Assembly: GCA_038087015.1 (NCBI GenBank)
Contig: JASBNA010000015.1
Span: forward strand, 310,001 to 374,000
Source: Cerrena zonata
Taxonomy: Eukaryota; Basidiomycota; Agaricomycetes; Polyporales; Cerrenaceae
DNA length: 64,000 bases
Reading direction: 5' to 3'
Below are positions 42,979-53,599 of the stretch, one piece after another. Each line of letters opens with the position of its first letter. Positions within the stretch are counted from its first letter, which is position 1. The position numbers and the translations under genes were made by a program. The notes beneath the pieces are model-generated. The model saw only the letters and a list, made by a program, of their open reading frames with translations. It searched no databases and was not told the origin of the DNA.

Positions 42979-45901
42979 TTAAATGAATTTATTCTTGAAT
43001 TTGGATAATCTGCTTTGGGTCAATGGTTTTGAAAAACTCATAGAGGTTTTATCAGCTAAAGCGGCAGCAGCACCAACTGCCGAACTATTGGGTGATGGTG
43101 ACCCACCGAGAGCAGTTGCTATAGCACTCGTTGAGGCAGCAGCAGCATCACTTTCATGCTCTGATAAGTTTTTTTTGAATAATAAACTTTCTTCCTTTTT
43201 TAACATTTGGTCTTTTCTTTTGAAGGCTGGTTTATACGCCGAGGAGGGTGTCTTAAACACTGCAAAGTTCTTTAGGATACGGGCTGAGTATTTTGTGGGT
43301 GCGTCTTCCTCTGGAGTGTATTCAGGAACCCCAGTGAAGCGAACTTTCTTGATGGCTTCGGTAATTTGTGCACTTTCACTCAATGGAGAAGAGCTAGGAG
43401 TAATCGAGTTTGAGCGTGAGGTTTTTGGCTCAGAAGCAATAGTTAAGCTACTTCGTGAAACTTGGTTATCTTCGGAGACAGAATCACTTAGAATACTATT
43501 TTTCTGAGTATTGATTTTAGTTATTTGTGCACGGGTAGTCGGCTTCACCTTGGCTGGCTCAGATGGAGGGGATGCTGTTGGTGATACTACCACAGCAGGC
43601 TGTAATTCAGCCGGTGGTGGGGAATTGGCCAGGTATTTTTTAAGATTAACGGAGGAAGGTGAGTTAGGATCAAAGACAACGTGAGAAAAGGTCTCTTTCT
43701 GTTGTGTCATCAAAGATCCTGATTTTGCAGCCTGCTTGATGTGAAGTTGTAGTCTTTGGTTTGCCGTCAACTTGGGAGATGTAGGTCGTTTGAATTCATT
43801 AACAGCTTCTTCCTCTGATTCTTTGAGAACGATCAAGGGTTTCGATTTGTTTAGTGGTGGTGAACTTAACCCTTCACTAGAGTTTGTAATTTTTGATAGT
43901 GAAGATGATCTCGTCAACCCAGTCAGACTTATCCTTTATTGATCCAGTAGGGCAATTTGAGACCGTTTGAATTAGCGAAAGATTTCTTTAAGGCAGTAGC
44001 AGCAGCTCCAGTTTCTAAGCTTTTCATTACTTCAGTACTTGAGATAGGTTGCGAGTTAGATCTCCTTCTGCCAAGGTTCGGCTTACCTGGCAAGGAAGAG
44101 GCTTCAGATTCAGCATTAGGATTTGGTGGATGAGATTCGCTTTTGGCATCATGAAGGAGTCATTAGAAGCTAGGGAAATAGTGGACATTGGCCTGGCAGA
44201 GGTGCTTCGGGTTTGCTCTTAGTGTAGGGGTTGGAAAACCAATCATTGAGTGTCGCTGTGGCGATGATATAGACGAATTAGATGAGACAGAGTTTTTACG
44301 TACAAAAGGCTGGGATAGTTTTTCCTTAGTCCCAATTGATAACGAGCTATTGCCGCTAGAGACGGAGACGAGCGGGACAAAGATTGATTTGAACTTTTTG
44401 TTGCACTTTCATTTTCCGATCTTTTCAATTTATTCACTGCAGATTTCGGATTCTGGACAATTGAATTTGGCACAATCGGCTTCTTTTGGTTTTGGGTATA
44501 GATTCTGACAAGCTCTTCGGATGGCAATTCATACATTTTTCTGAAATGCATTTCTGTTTGTATCCAAGAGTGACCGAATTCCTCAAACTTTTTGATAGAG
44601 CTCTCAATCATATTTAAAGATTGATTCAAGAAGTTTGAAAAGTCTAAGATAGTTCTAGCATTATTTTCATGACGTGAGTTTGCTCTGATGAATCTAGTTA
44701 AATTTGCAATCAAGATTCCGTTTTTTTTCGTTGAATTGAATAAATCGTCAACTTCTTTTAGTTGTTGATTTTTAAAGTATATTCCATTTTTAGAATTGAA
44801 TGCAAATTTCTGATCATACAAGTGTTGATAGTTAGAGAGATAGACCTTGCGACCAAACTTTCGAAGAACAGAGTAAACGTCATTTAATCTATAAGTCCAC
44901 ATCAAAATCTTATGTAAGGAATATTGACCTTGGGATAAACTGTTGATATAGTTATCTTGTTGAGATTTTGATAAATTCTTTAAAGGTCTGAATCGATTCA
45001 ATTCTTTTTTAGCATGATCAACAACATCGTGTAGGTGTTTTGTTATAGTGAAAAGGGTCTTAATATCCATATCGATCAAAGTTGCTTCAACAAAATTATT
45101 GTCATTCAATTGATCACTGTGGGGATCGGGAATTGGATATAAGAAGGGACTTGTCGTAACGTCATTGGTGGTTCCAGTTGCAATTGATAAATCAACGTCT
45201 TTGAGTTCCGGGAGAAATACCAGTTTCTCTAGTATATCTTCTAGATCATCAAGGTAGGAGGCGTTATTTTTTTCTTGTTTGGCTTGTTGCAATCTTTTTT
45301 GGTATCCATGAATGCAATTGACACACAAATAATCGAATAATTTCAAGCATTTGTTTGATGTAGAAGCAAGCGGTAATGATTCAAGAGGAATGATTGCGGA
45401 ATCTGAATTATCATAGGGGACATGGGTGGAAATAGAACTTATTGCTATGGGTAATGGTTTGAATAGTTTGAAATTTGAAAGGAACTTAAGCTTATTTGAA
45501 AATGCCTGCTCATTGATAGCAAATAAATTACCAGCTAAAAGAATTATGTAATGTATTAGAGCAAGCTGATTAGAATTCGATGCATTCGTTGAGTTTATCA
45601 ATTTTTTACATGCCGCCAGAAGCGCTTTCAACTTGACTATCGCATAAATGAACTGCAAAATCTTAGCTTCAAGTGTATCGATAGCCATATTCACTGGACT
45701 CTGAGTCTTCAAGGAAACAGGCGACAGGGTTGATATAGACATTGGCGAAACGGATGACCTTGAATGAATCGATTTTGGGGTTGAAGGAGCCAAAGTCTTC
45801 GATGCTTGGTTTGATGAGCCGGTAGAGCCATCATTACCCAGCTTAACTGTCCTGGGCCCTCCAACTGGAGAAGAAGCATTCAGTCTGGGAGAATTCGACA
45901 T
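42979..45901 (-). CDS. GIP4: Gip4-like PP1-interacting protein, four frame changes
   Basis: Gip4 binds the PP1 catalytic subunit Glc7 in the cytoplasm. The N-terminal ~90 residues are Ser/Pro-rich. A helical domain spans about 90-500 (IYAIVKLKALLAACKKL, VVDHAKKELNRFRPL). The Ser-rich C-terminal half contains a PP1-docking motif KKVRFTG followed by YTPEEDAP, and ends RLSKFKNKFI. The start is the ATG at 45901 (MSNSPRLNASS). The frame changes near 44385, 44205, 44125 and 43935, each at a short run; correcting them gives a continuous 974-aa protein. The family name rests on the RVxF context and overall layout, so it is less certain than for neighbours. Confidence 0.65.
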
Positions 45902-46692
45902 GGTTATCTTGAAACACCTCAAGAAAGACGAGAGGGGGCGTTCAAATGAGTGGGCGGCAAGCTTGATGAGACTGATTTGAGAATCCACTAAGACTAATTT
46001 GCCAGTAAAGTAACTTGGGTTAATGATTACTGTCCTTCCAGATTGTTCGTATTCAAAAATATCTTCAATTTAGACGTCTTTCTTTTATCTCAATACCAGT
46101 AATGTATAGAAAAATGTCAAAACTGTTCCTTTTTTCTGTGAGCGGTGAATGCTGAACCGTATCGTAGCTGGCTTTTAGCCTTATCACTAACAAACAAGAC
46201 TGGCGTGGTTTAACTTAGGCTGTTGTTAATCAGAAGGACCGGTGGTTGACTTAAACCAAACACCAAACATACAGAGGATGACTGGACTGAGGCGGCTGTT
46301 TAAACCTACGTAGTTGAATTTTATAACTTATACGGGGAAATTTTCATGATTGCGAGTCAATTTAAGGTTGAGCGAATATCAACGCCTGTGAACAACAGCA
46401 CCAACAAAGCTTTTCTATAAGCACTGGTACGAAGCTACGTCGCCTCTTAGGGACTTACTGGCAGGTTTCCTGTCTTGGTAACGGCTTTTCTGGCTGCTGG
46501 ACTGATTGAAAGACCCTCTTATTTGGACTTCAGATGTATCCGTACACCTTAAGTTAATGCTGTTTCTTTTTTGTTTTTTTTAAAAAAAAAAGTTCTAGTA
46601 AAATCAAAATAAACAGAGTATAAGTACACCAACTTCATCAACGATAGCCAAGGAGAGGTAAAGAAAGAAGGAGGCGCTCATCGATCAGCAGC
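45902..46692. other. Intergenic, GIP4-MTW1 divergent promoters
   Basis: About 790 bases, with a T run and A run together near 46567-46590. No RNA gene or repeat identified. Confidence 0.5.
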
Positions 46693-47721
46693 ATGAACTC
46701 CACGGACTACAGAGCCACAGCTATATTGACGGAACACTTGGGCTACCCACCACTCACGTTGATTGATAATGTAATAAACGCGGTTAATAAGATTCTGGCT
46801 AGGTGTATAGAGGGATTAGAGAACTATTTGAAAGAACGAGAAGTTGATCTACAAGAGAAAGTACGTGCAAAACAGAACTCAGATAATGATGTTATCACTG
46901 GCGGGTCAAAGAAGTCAAAAGCAGGTGAAGAGATTGACTTGGAGACATTTGCCAGGGAAATTGAAACTGGTACTGCTAAATTAGAATCGTTACTTGATAA
47001 CCAGATTGATAAGAATTTCGATAAGTTTGAGTTGTATGCATTTCGAAATATCTTTACTATACCCAAAGAGCTAATAGAGGAAGGTTGGATAAAATTGAAG
47101 CATCACGAAGATATCGATTTTGGGGAATTGACTCACGTTGATAGCGAAAAACTCGATGAAGAAATAACAACTTTGATCCATCACATTAACCTCGAATTGA
47201 AGTTAAGAAGAATCTTGAAATTACAACTAATCAAGGCCGATAAAATCATCGATACTTTGAAAAGCTTCAAGCAAATACTAACAGCCACCATATTTGATCA
47301 ATTCGAGTCAAATAATGAATTGGCAGATGAGGTGAAAACGGCATTCAAATCATTACAGCCGATCTCAGATAACTTGCATTTCATCTTGAGCCAAGTTGAT
47401 GACTTAACCTCTCAGGTTGTGCTACTAAATAAAAAATTTCTTCACGACAAACAGCTATCTGATCTAGCTTCTATCAAATTCGCTCCTTCTTTCAGAGATA
47501 AGTATATACACGCTAAGTCATTCAAGCTATTGGAAACTGTTGGAATCCTCGATAAGAATAACTTGTCAACTGTTTTAAAACCTTTGAATGAATCCTCTGC
47601 ATCTCCTCCTCCATCAGTTTCCAATATAAAAGCTTCTGTTTCTGATGTCGAAACCATTAAAGACTTTAACAAAAAACTCTCTCAAACTGCTTCAATGCCT
47701 TCCACTGCCGGCTCTCTCTAG
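46693..47721 (+). CDS. MTW1: Kinetochore MIND complex subunit Mtw1 (Mis12)
   Basis: Mtw1/Mis12 is a core subunit of the MIND complex that joins CENP-C and CENP-A chromatin to Ndc80. The 342-aa protein has the near-invariant Mis12 N-terminus ILTEHLGYPPLTLIDNVINA (about residues 11-30). A mostly helical, coiled-coil body follows (FRNIFTIPKELIEEGW, LKSFKQILTATIFDQF). The C-terminal ~60 residues are Ser-rich and disordered. S. cerevisiae Mtw1 is 289 aa; the extra length is in the tail and an insert near 65-75. Intact. Confidence 0.93.
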   Translation: MNSTDYRATAILTEHLGYPPLTLIDNVINAVNKILARCIEGLENYLKEREVDLQEKVRAKQNSDNDVITGGSKKSKAGEEIDLETFAREIETGTAKLESLLDNQIDKNFDKFELYAFRNIFTIPKELIEEGWIKLKHHEDIDFGELTHVDSEKLDEEITTLIHHINLELKLRRILKLQLIKADKIIDTLKSFKQILTATIFDQFESNNELADEVKTAFKSLQPISDNLHFILSQVDDLTSQVVLLNKKFLHDKQLSDLASIKFAPSFRDKYIHAKSFKLLETVGILDKNNLSTVLKPLNESSASPPPSVSNIKASVSDVETIKDFNKKLSQTASMPSTAGSL

Positions 47722-47933
47722 GTTCGGCTTACTATGTATATTAGTGTAGATTATCTTGTATAATATAAGGGTATATTCATATAGTCCTGTATGTAAGCTT
47801 TTTTTTTTTTTTTCTCTTTCTCAGTCTTTTCTGTTACTTCATTTTTCGTCCAATAAAACAAAATGAAAAACGAATTATCCTCAAGTAGAATACAGTTACT
47901 TTACCCCGTCATAGATAGGAACAAGAATAAAAG

Positions 47934-48179
47934 ATGGCACACACATTAAAACCAGATCCAGCATTCCAAAGATTCAACAGAGCCAAGGAAGTTCAAGGTC
48001 ATTACTTTCGTTTCACCACTAGATCTGCTCTCTTCAATGTATTGATGATGGGAATTGTTCCAGTTGGTTTGACCTACTGGGCATATGCTGAAAATGCCCA
48101 ACTTAACTTCCATAGAAAGTTCAGAAGTACTAAGATCTTTGATGACGATGAATACGTCCCAAGAGATAAAGATTTATAA
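47934..48179 (+). CDS. Mitochondrial complex I accessory subunit (NDUFB4/NUO6.6 type)
   Basis: An 81-aa protein with one central membrane helix (about 30-52, FNVLMMGIVPVGLTYWAYA). It resembles the NDUFB4/B15 accessory subunit of proton-pumping NADH dehydrogenase, called nuo6.6 in Neurospora. Shared features are DPAFQRFNRAKE, the YFRFTTRSA segment before the helix and a charged C-terminus. It has no cleavable presequence, as is common for such subunits. Its presence implies a working complex I, so a yeast outside the Saccharomycetaceae. Assignment of a tiny protein by eye carries some risk. Confidence 0.78.
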   Translation: MAHTLKPDPAFQRFNRAKEVQGHYFRFTTRSALFNVLMMGIVPVGLTYWAYAENAQLNFHRKFRSTKIFDDDEYVPRDKDL

Positions 48180-48550
48180 GTCAAACACTAATTTTGTCAT
48201 ATCATCATCCATATTTATTTCTCTTGCTTATTTATTTCATTTTTCTATATGTACATTTAAAATTTATTCAATTAATCAAATAAACAATTACTAACTTGAT
48301 ACTACAAGTTGATACTACAAGTAGGAACTCTAAAACGGTTATTTATTAAAGAATTATGAATGAAACAAATGATTGCATGGTTTTATCAAAAAAAAAAAGA
48401 AAAAAAAAAAAAAAAAAAAAGGAAAGGAAGAAATAATAATAATACACAGAAAGATACAAGGGCCATTGGAAGTTAATATAGCATAAGGAACAAATATATC
48501 ACAGTAGTAGAAGGGAAAGTCATTAAAGTAGGGTAAAAATTCAAAAAAGC
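48180..48550. other. Intergenic, converging 3' ends
   Basis: 371 bases. It includes a 12-base direct repeat TTGATACTACAAG (48295-48307 region and again after) and A runs (48389-48420). No gene seen. Confidence 0.5.
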
Positions 48551-50572
48551 TCATTGACCATTTTTCAAGTCAACTTGAAAGTAAACCATTCCAGATTCCA
48601 TATTCTTCAAGACTCGCTTGCCGTCCTTGCCAACATCATCTGAAGGAGTGAGATTGATTGAGTTCTTTCGTTGGGTTAAAGGATTATTTGAACTAACTGC
48701 TGTAGTGTTTGCCTTTTTCATTTTCGGTCTTTCACCATTTACTTTCTTTTGATTGGAATTTTCATAAACGAATGAGTAATTATTAACTGGATTTGTTTTT
48801 ATTGAAATTTCTTTACAACAATCTTCTAAAGAGAATTGGGGAGATGATGAATTGAGGGCGGAGGATGATCTGCGAGCCGAGCTTATGGAATTAGTATTGG
48901 CATTAAAGGATCCGGTGAATGATTGTGCCTTTTTAAGTACCTTCTTTGGTGTAGATGATTTGGAAGTAGCATTCGTAGCCAGTTGTCTTCTATTGGGAGA
49001 AGGATTAATATTATTTTTATAAATGTCACTATCATTGTTATTAAAAGAAATGGTATTTTTATAAGTTTTGGTATTTCCAAAATTTGGATTACGAAACACG
49101 CCAGGTGCTTTCGGAGAAGATTGAGGAATATTAGTTTCAGATAATGATTTATCGAACATGTTGTCAAACTCATAAGATAATCCTAAACCAGTGACAGGGG
49201 GGTCATTTTGTTGGGTTGGAGATAAGTTTGGTAAATCGAAATTGACCAAGGAAGTATCAATATCTTGTTCATCATTCAAGTCCATCATAGCAGAAATCAA
49301 ACTTTCATCTGGTTCTGTAGCATCATCATCGGCCTCATATTCATCCTTAGCCACTGGGGCATTAATTGAATTATTACCATCAAATTGAATTGAATTATGA
49401 GAAGACAGATTCAAAGGGCTCTTCAATTCTGCAAAAGGAATATCTTTCAAGATATCATCAATGGTGATACCGTTGTTATTATGATCCTGATGAATTGGGT
49501 TTGGATTGATAGTTTCAAGATTGAAATTATTTGAAATAATGGAGTCATGAGAATCGTTGGCAAAAGATAAGAAATCATCTGGAGTCAAACTTAAAGATTT
49601 ATTGAATTGGAAACTTGGAGAAGAAGAAGAAACATCACTTGAATTTGAAACAAAAGTAAAGTTGTTATTTTTAGAAGGAGGAGGATTTCTAATAATTTCA
49701 TCTCTTAAAAGTTCATTTAAATTTTCTTTAGAAACATGACTTGAAGCAGTTGGTAACTTAGAGTAAGATTTAGTTTTTTGTATAGAAGACATTGATTTTT
49801 TCAGTTGTAACTTTGGGGTTGTTTTTTTAGTCTGTTGTTTGAGTTTAGAAGGTGATTGGTTTTGTTTCTTTGCTTTTGTTTTAATTGGGGTAGAATGTAA
49901 AGGAAGAGTGGTTGAAGTTAGAGGAGGTGCCGTATTAGCAGCGGCGGCGGCAGCGGCAGCAGCAACCATGTTTTTCTGATTTTGTTTCTGAGATTGAATC
50001 AAGTATTCATGTTGCAATAAATGTTGATTAGATAACTCTGGAACCGTTGATAAAGTACCCGATCGCAGAGTAGCTTTACCACCAGCCATATGATGACCGT
50101 TTGAAGGAGAAACAACCACTGGAGATTGGTTAAAAGTGAGAACTTGCTGAGGGAAACTAATCGGAGGTTGATGCATTGAATTAGAAGAATTGATTGAAGT
50201 TGGAGTTTTCAAAACCTGGTGTTCATTAGTAAAAGCATTATTTGGAGTCACAATAGTATTATTCACATAATGGGGAGACTGGAACACTGCAGAAGACTGC
50301 GAGGTTGGAGTCTGCAAGTGGAACCCATTAATCTTATTCAATAATTCAGTGGATTCATTACCAATCAAGTTTGGAAACAAATTATCATCTTCCGAGACCA
50401 TTGGTTGCGGTGGTAATAGCTGATTCCCGCCGGAAGCGCTGTGGTTTGCCGCAGTGGCAGCAGCAGCGGCTGCTGCTGCAAAACTATGATCATTAGGATT
50501 CATCGACCGAGAGCTCCCCTTCATTAGAGATGCTTGATCATGAGACAGCAAATGAAACTGATGAATATTCAT
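48551..50572 (-). CDS. Large Asn/Ser-rich low-complexity protein, possible transcription regulator
   Basis: A 673-aa intact protein from the ATG at 50572 (MNIHQFHLLSHDQ). I do not recognise the family. It has two polyalanine tracts (about residues 32-45 and 205-215) and a basic, Lys/Thr/Gln-rich block (STPIKTKAKKQNQSP). An acidic patch with DDATEPDESLISAMMDL follows, resembling an activation or docking segment. Repeated basic Ser-rich pieces (STPKKVLKKAQSF) come later. The C-terminus (RVLKNMESGMVYFQVDLKNG) looks ordered. Such composition is common in yeast transcription regulators, but no zinc finger, Zn-cluster or other DNA-binding domain is visible. The promoter carries TAACCCTAGA repeats. 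Confidence 0.6.
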   Translation of the reverse strand: MNIHQFHLLSHDQASLMKGSSRSMNPNDHSFAAAAAAAATAANHSASGGNQLLPPQPMVSEDDNLFPNLIGNESTELLNKINGFHLQTPTSQSSAVFQSPHYVNNTIVTPNNAFTNEHQVLKTPTSINSSNSMHQPPISFPQQVLTFNQSPVVVSPSNGHHMAGGKATLRSGTLSTVPELSNQHLLQHEYLIQSQKQNQKNMVAAAAAAAAANTAPPLTSTTLPLHSTPIKTKAKKQNQSPSKLKQQTKKTTPKLQLKKSMSSIQKTKSYSKLPTASSHVSKENLNELLRDEIIRNPPPSKNNNFTFVSNSSDVSSSSPSFQFNKSLSLTPDDFLSFANDSHDSIISNNFNLETINPNPIHQDHNNNGITIDDILKDIPFAELKSPLNLSSHNSIQFDGNNSINAPVAKDEYEADDDATEPDESLISAMMDLNDEQDIDTSLVNFDLPNLSPTQQNDPPVTGLGLSYEFDNMFDKSLSETNIPQSSPKAPGVFRNPNFGNTKTYKNTISFNNNDSDIYKNNINPSPNRRQLATNATSKSSTPKKVLKKAQSFTGSFNANTNSISSARRSSSALNSSSPQFSLEDCCKEISIKTNPVNNYSFVYENSNQKKVNGERPKMKKANTTAVSSNNPLTQRKNSINLTPSDDVGKDGKRVLKNMESGMVYFQVDLKNGQ

Positions 50573-51519
50573 AACAATCTCACAACTATCTAGTGTAAAA
50601 GCGAACGGAGGATAACAGGTAAGCGACAGAAAGCGAAGGTGTACAGTAGCGAGTGGATCTAACAAACTAAACAGTTGGATAAGGAACAAGTTGTTGATTT
50701 GAAAAGATATTCAGGGTGCAACCGATTTTTTTAATCAAAGGATTTTCCCCTGAGGGATTTGGTTTATTAGCATTTTTTTTTGTTTTGTTAGCGTTTTTTT
50801 GGAAAAAAAACTAAGCTTGAAGCTGGTGCAAACCCGCACGACCTTCTTTTTTCTGCAAGAGCCAACAATAAAAGGAAGGGAGTGTGCAACCGAAAACGGC
50901 ACAAAAATGGCATCATCCCCCAGCCAATTTGAAGGGTTGGGCTGGTTAAGAGAATTGGATTGGGCAAGAGCCAGAGCCAGGAGACCAGAGCCAGGAGACC
51001 AGAGCCGGGAGACCAGGGCCAGGAAGGAGAATGGCAAAGAGAATAGCAAAGAGAATGGCAGAGCAACTAGACTCGGGAAGATTGGTGGGGGCAGCACGGA
51101 GATCTCAAGGGTCCAATTGTTACAATGTCTGAGTTTGAGGAAATGTTACGATACAAAGATTGCGCATTGTTAAGCTACAGATGAAAATTTGAAGATTAAT
51201 TTATTGATAATACCTAAAACATATATACAGAATGGCCAACCCAATAGATATACCTACCTAAGAAACACACAGACCGACACCCTGATAAACACTAAACACT
51301 AGATAACCCTAGACACTAGATAACCCTAGATAACCCGAGATAACCCTAGATTAAAACAAAACTAAAACACTGGGGAGAAAAAAAGGATCCACATAAAGGT
51401 GGAAAACTGTAAAAAATTGTAAAACAACTGTAAAAAAAAATAAACTGTAAAAACATTGTAAAAATAAACTGTAAGAATTGAAACCGAATAAACCAACCTG
51501 AAGTGAATGAAATAAATAA
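50573..51519. other. Intergenic with short tandem repeats
   Basis: About 950 bases upstream of the low-complexity gene and downstream of the SWIRM gene. A 14-base unit (AGAGCCAGGAGACC) repeats three times at 50973-51014, followed by a 12-base GAATGGCAAAGA-type repeat (51030-51063). Several TGTAAAA words lie at 51409-51475. Confidence 0.6.
51304..51350. repeat. Four TAACCCTAGA units (possible Tbf1 sites)
   Basis: TAACCCTAGA at 51304-51313, 51321-51330 and 51341-51350, plus TAACCCGAGA at 51331-51340. AACCCTA is the complement of the TTAGGG-type motif bound by Tbf1. It lies about 750 bases upstream of the minus-strand gene starting at 50572. Confidence 0.65.
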
Positions 51520-52533
51520 CTATAAGTATTTGGCAAAATGTTCATCATTTAACCACCCGACTTTTTCGAAAGCAGCAAATAACCTGGAAGCTTTGTTTAC
51601 ATCGATTCTGCAAGCTTTTTGGGCATCAGTTCTTCTGAATTGCATGCCATTTTTCAATCTGGAGACTTTTTCGAAAAATAATCTTCTTTTTGAATCCAAG
51701 TAAACATTACAAGGTAATCTTAAAGTAGAAGCCAAAACTACTTCAGCAGGATGTAATTTAGAAGCGTTTGGATCATTTTTAAGATCCATTGGTTGACCTT
51801 TCCATTCAACTTTTAAAGCTCTTGAATTGTTTGCTGGTAAGGTTAATGAAGTATCCGGGCTATAATCGGGGATATTTTCATCAATGAAAGAAGCTTGTTG
51901 AATAGCCAAGGGAGATCCTGCGTAAGGAGGATCTTTTCTAACTTTTCTTTGTTTTTTGGGAGAAGAAGGAATTGAAGAGGAAGTTTCAGAGTCGCTTGGT
52001 AATTGAATTGAATTTTCTTTAATAATTCTACGAGTTCTAATTCTTTCATTATTGGATTCAGAATCAGAATCACTATTGAGAAACTTCTTCTTATAAGGAA
52101 CTCTTCTATCGATTAAACGAATATTTGAATAACTTTCGCGATTTGACATGATTGAATATTGTTGTAAAAAATTTAATTGACGTTGTTTATAATTGGATTT
52201 TAAATTATTCCATGGATTAACAGTTAACTTATAACTCTTATAATTTTCGACTTTAAATGGTTTGCTGGATGTAATATAATTCTTGGATACTTTATATGGT
52301 TTAATTGAATTGGTGGTTTGTTCAATTGGAGTGGTTGGTACTTCATCATTGTGACTAATTGGATTTCTTTGATATGGTGATAATGGTGGCGATAATATAC
52401 TACTTCTGGTATTAGAAGTAGCTATGGGTTGTTTAATTAATAATTTACTATCATGATCGATTTCCGGATGATTATTAGGAGTTAAACATCCTCTTTGACT
52501 TATTGACCTTGTAAATGGTTGATACAACGACAT
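51520..52533 (-). CDS. FUN19: SWIRM-domain protein, Fun19/Yor338w family
   Basis: A 337-aa intact protein. The C-terminal ~80 residues form a SWIRM domain, a helical module found in chromatin proteins: LHPAEVVLASTLRLPCNVYLD, then FRRTDAQKACRIDVNKASRLFAAF and VGWLNDEHF, very close to S. cerevisiae Fun19 and Yor338w. The N-terminal 220 residues are basic, Ser/Asn-rich and disordered, with Ser-Pro sites (ILSPPLSPYQ) suggesting phosphorylation. Function is unestablished; nuclear, chromatin-related activity is inferred from the domain. Orthology to one of the two S. cerevisiae paralogues cannot be decided. Confidence 0.85.
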   Translation of the reverse strand: MSLYQPFTRSISQRGCLTPNNHPEIDHDSKLLIKQPIATSNTRSSILSPPLSPYQRNPISHNDEVPTTPIEQTTNSIKPYKVSKNYITSSKPFKVENYKSYKLTVNPWNNLKSNYKQRQLNFLQQYSIMSNRESYSNIRLIDRRVPYKKKFLNSDSDSESNNERIRTRRIIKENSIQLPSDSETSSSIPSSPKKQRKVRKDPPYAGSPLAIQQASFIDENIPDYSPDTSLTLPANNSRALKVEWKGQPMDLKNDPNASKLHPAEVVLASTLRLPCNVYLDSKRRLFFEKVSRLKNGMQFRRTDAQKACRIDVNKASRLFAAFEKVGWLNDEHFAKYL

Positions 52534-53391
52534 GTTTTTCTTTTACACTCTAGTTACTAAAACAAATCCCAATTCCCAATTACCAATCTATGTATATATA
52601 TTCTTTTTAAAAATTATTTATATCTGATCATGTTTATATTTGGGTAAGTCATCTGCTATCGATGATAAATTTTTTTTTTTTTTTTTTTTTTTTTTGTTTT
52701 ATTAGCGTCTTTTTTTTTTTTCTTTTTTTTTTTACTTTGTTAGTGATTTCACCGACTTTTTGTTTCATATTTCTTTTTTATTACCCTTTATGGATGCGCT
52801 GTGTACAGGAGGGTGCAAATTTTTCAATGCTTTTTACATTTGTTTCTGTGCACGACCCGCCAATTTCTGCCTTTCGATTTATAATAAAAAATTTTCATCC
52901 TACTAATACCACTAATTGTTTAATGGGCAGCGATAATTGAAGGTCAATGGCAGCATCCCGCTTGGTCCGGCAACATCAGCTACAGTTTCGTACCAATAAA
53001 GTGTAGTCACGTAAAGTTTAATCCGAAATGAAAACACCTGACTAAACATCCATACCCTCCACCAGATAAACAATTGTTTCTTTTTGATAACGTATTAGTT
53101 TTACCCCAGTTATAATTGGATATTGTAAAGTATTGCAACGACAATTCATTACACGATACATTGAAAGGAAAAGACCAGTATTCCAAACCAGAGGCGGTCC
53201 TTCGTATTTGCCTTTTCAATAGGCATTCTGTTGTAAAATTCGGATTTACAACTCTAAAGCTTTTTTTTTTTTGTTTGGCTTTTTTGATTGTCTGCCTTTT
53301 CTTTTTCCAGTTATCGGGCTTGGTCGGATTTCGTTTTATCTTGTGACTCAATCCGGGATGCAGATAACATTTCTTTTGTGACATGAAACTG

Positions 53392-53400
53392 GTCACGTGA
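53392..53400. promoter_or_regulatory. Cbf1-type site GTCACGTGA
   Basis: Exact match to the RTCACRTG (Cbf1/CDEI) consensus. There is no adjacent AT-rich CDEII/CDEIII arrangement, so it is a promoter site and not a point centromere. A second copy, GTCACGTGAC, is at 55786-55795. Confidence 0.5.
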
Positions 53401-53468
53401 GCGCCGGTTCCGTTGCAGTAATGTACCAGATCTGGTCGGTTCAATTGACCACCATGTACGGTAGACTA

Positions 53469-53599
53469 GCTAGACACGGTCTAGCAATGGCTAGACATGG
53501 TTGATCTGGTGAATACGGGGTAAGCTTGGGCATCGGTGATTGTCTCACCGATGTTGCAAATTAGTCGCGACCGATTGCAGGTTATGTGGTAACCTGTAA
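53469..53599. other. Cluster of perfect inverted repeats
   Basis: Three hairpins in 131 bases: GCTAGAC/GTCTAGC (53469-53485, 3-base loop), CATCGGTGA/TCACCGATG (53531-53553, 5-base loop), and TTGCAGGTTA/TAACCTGTAA (53575-53599, one G-T pair, 5-base loop). The palindrome GTCGCGAC is at 53564-53571. Local GC is higher than in the flanks. A structured RNA or leader of DUS2 is possible; no known RNA family recognised. Confidence 0.55.

Noticed and set aside
53392..53400. Point centromere (CDEI-like GTCACGTGA)
   Set aside because: No AT-rich CDEII or CDEIII follows; CTG-clade centromeres are regional, so this is a Cbf1-type promoter site at most.
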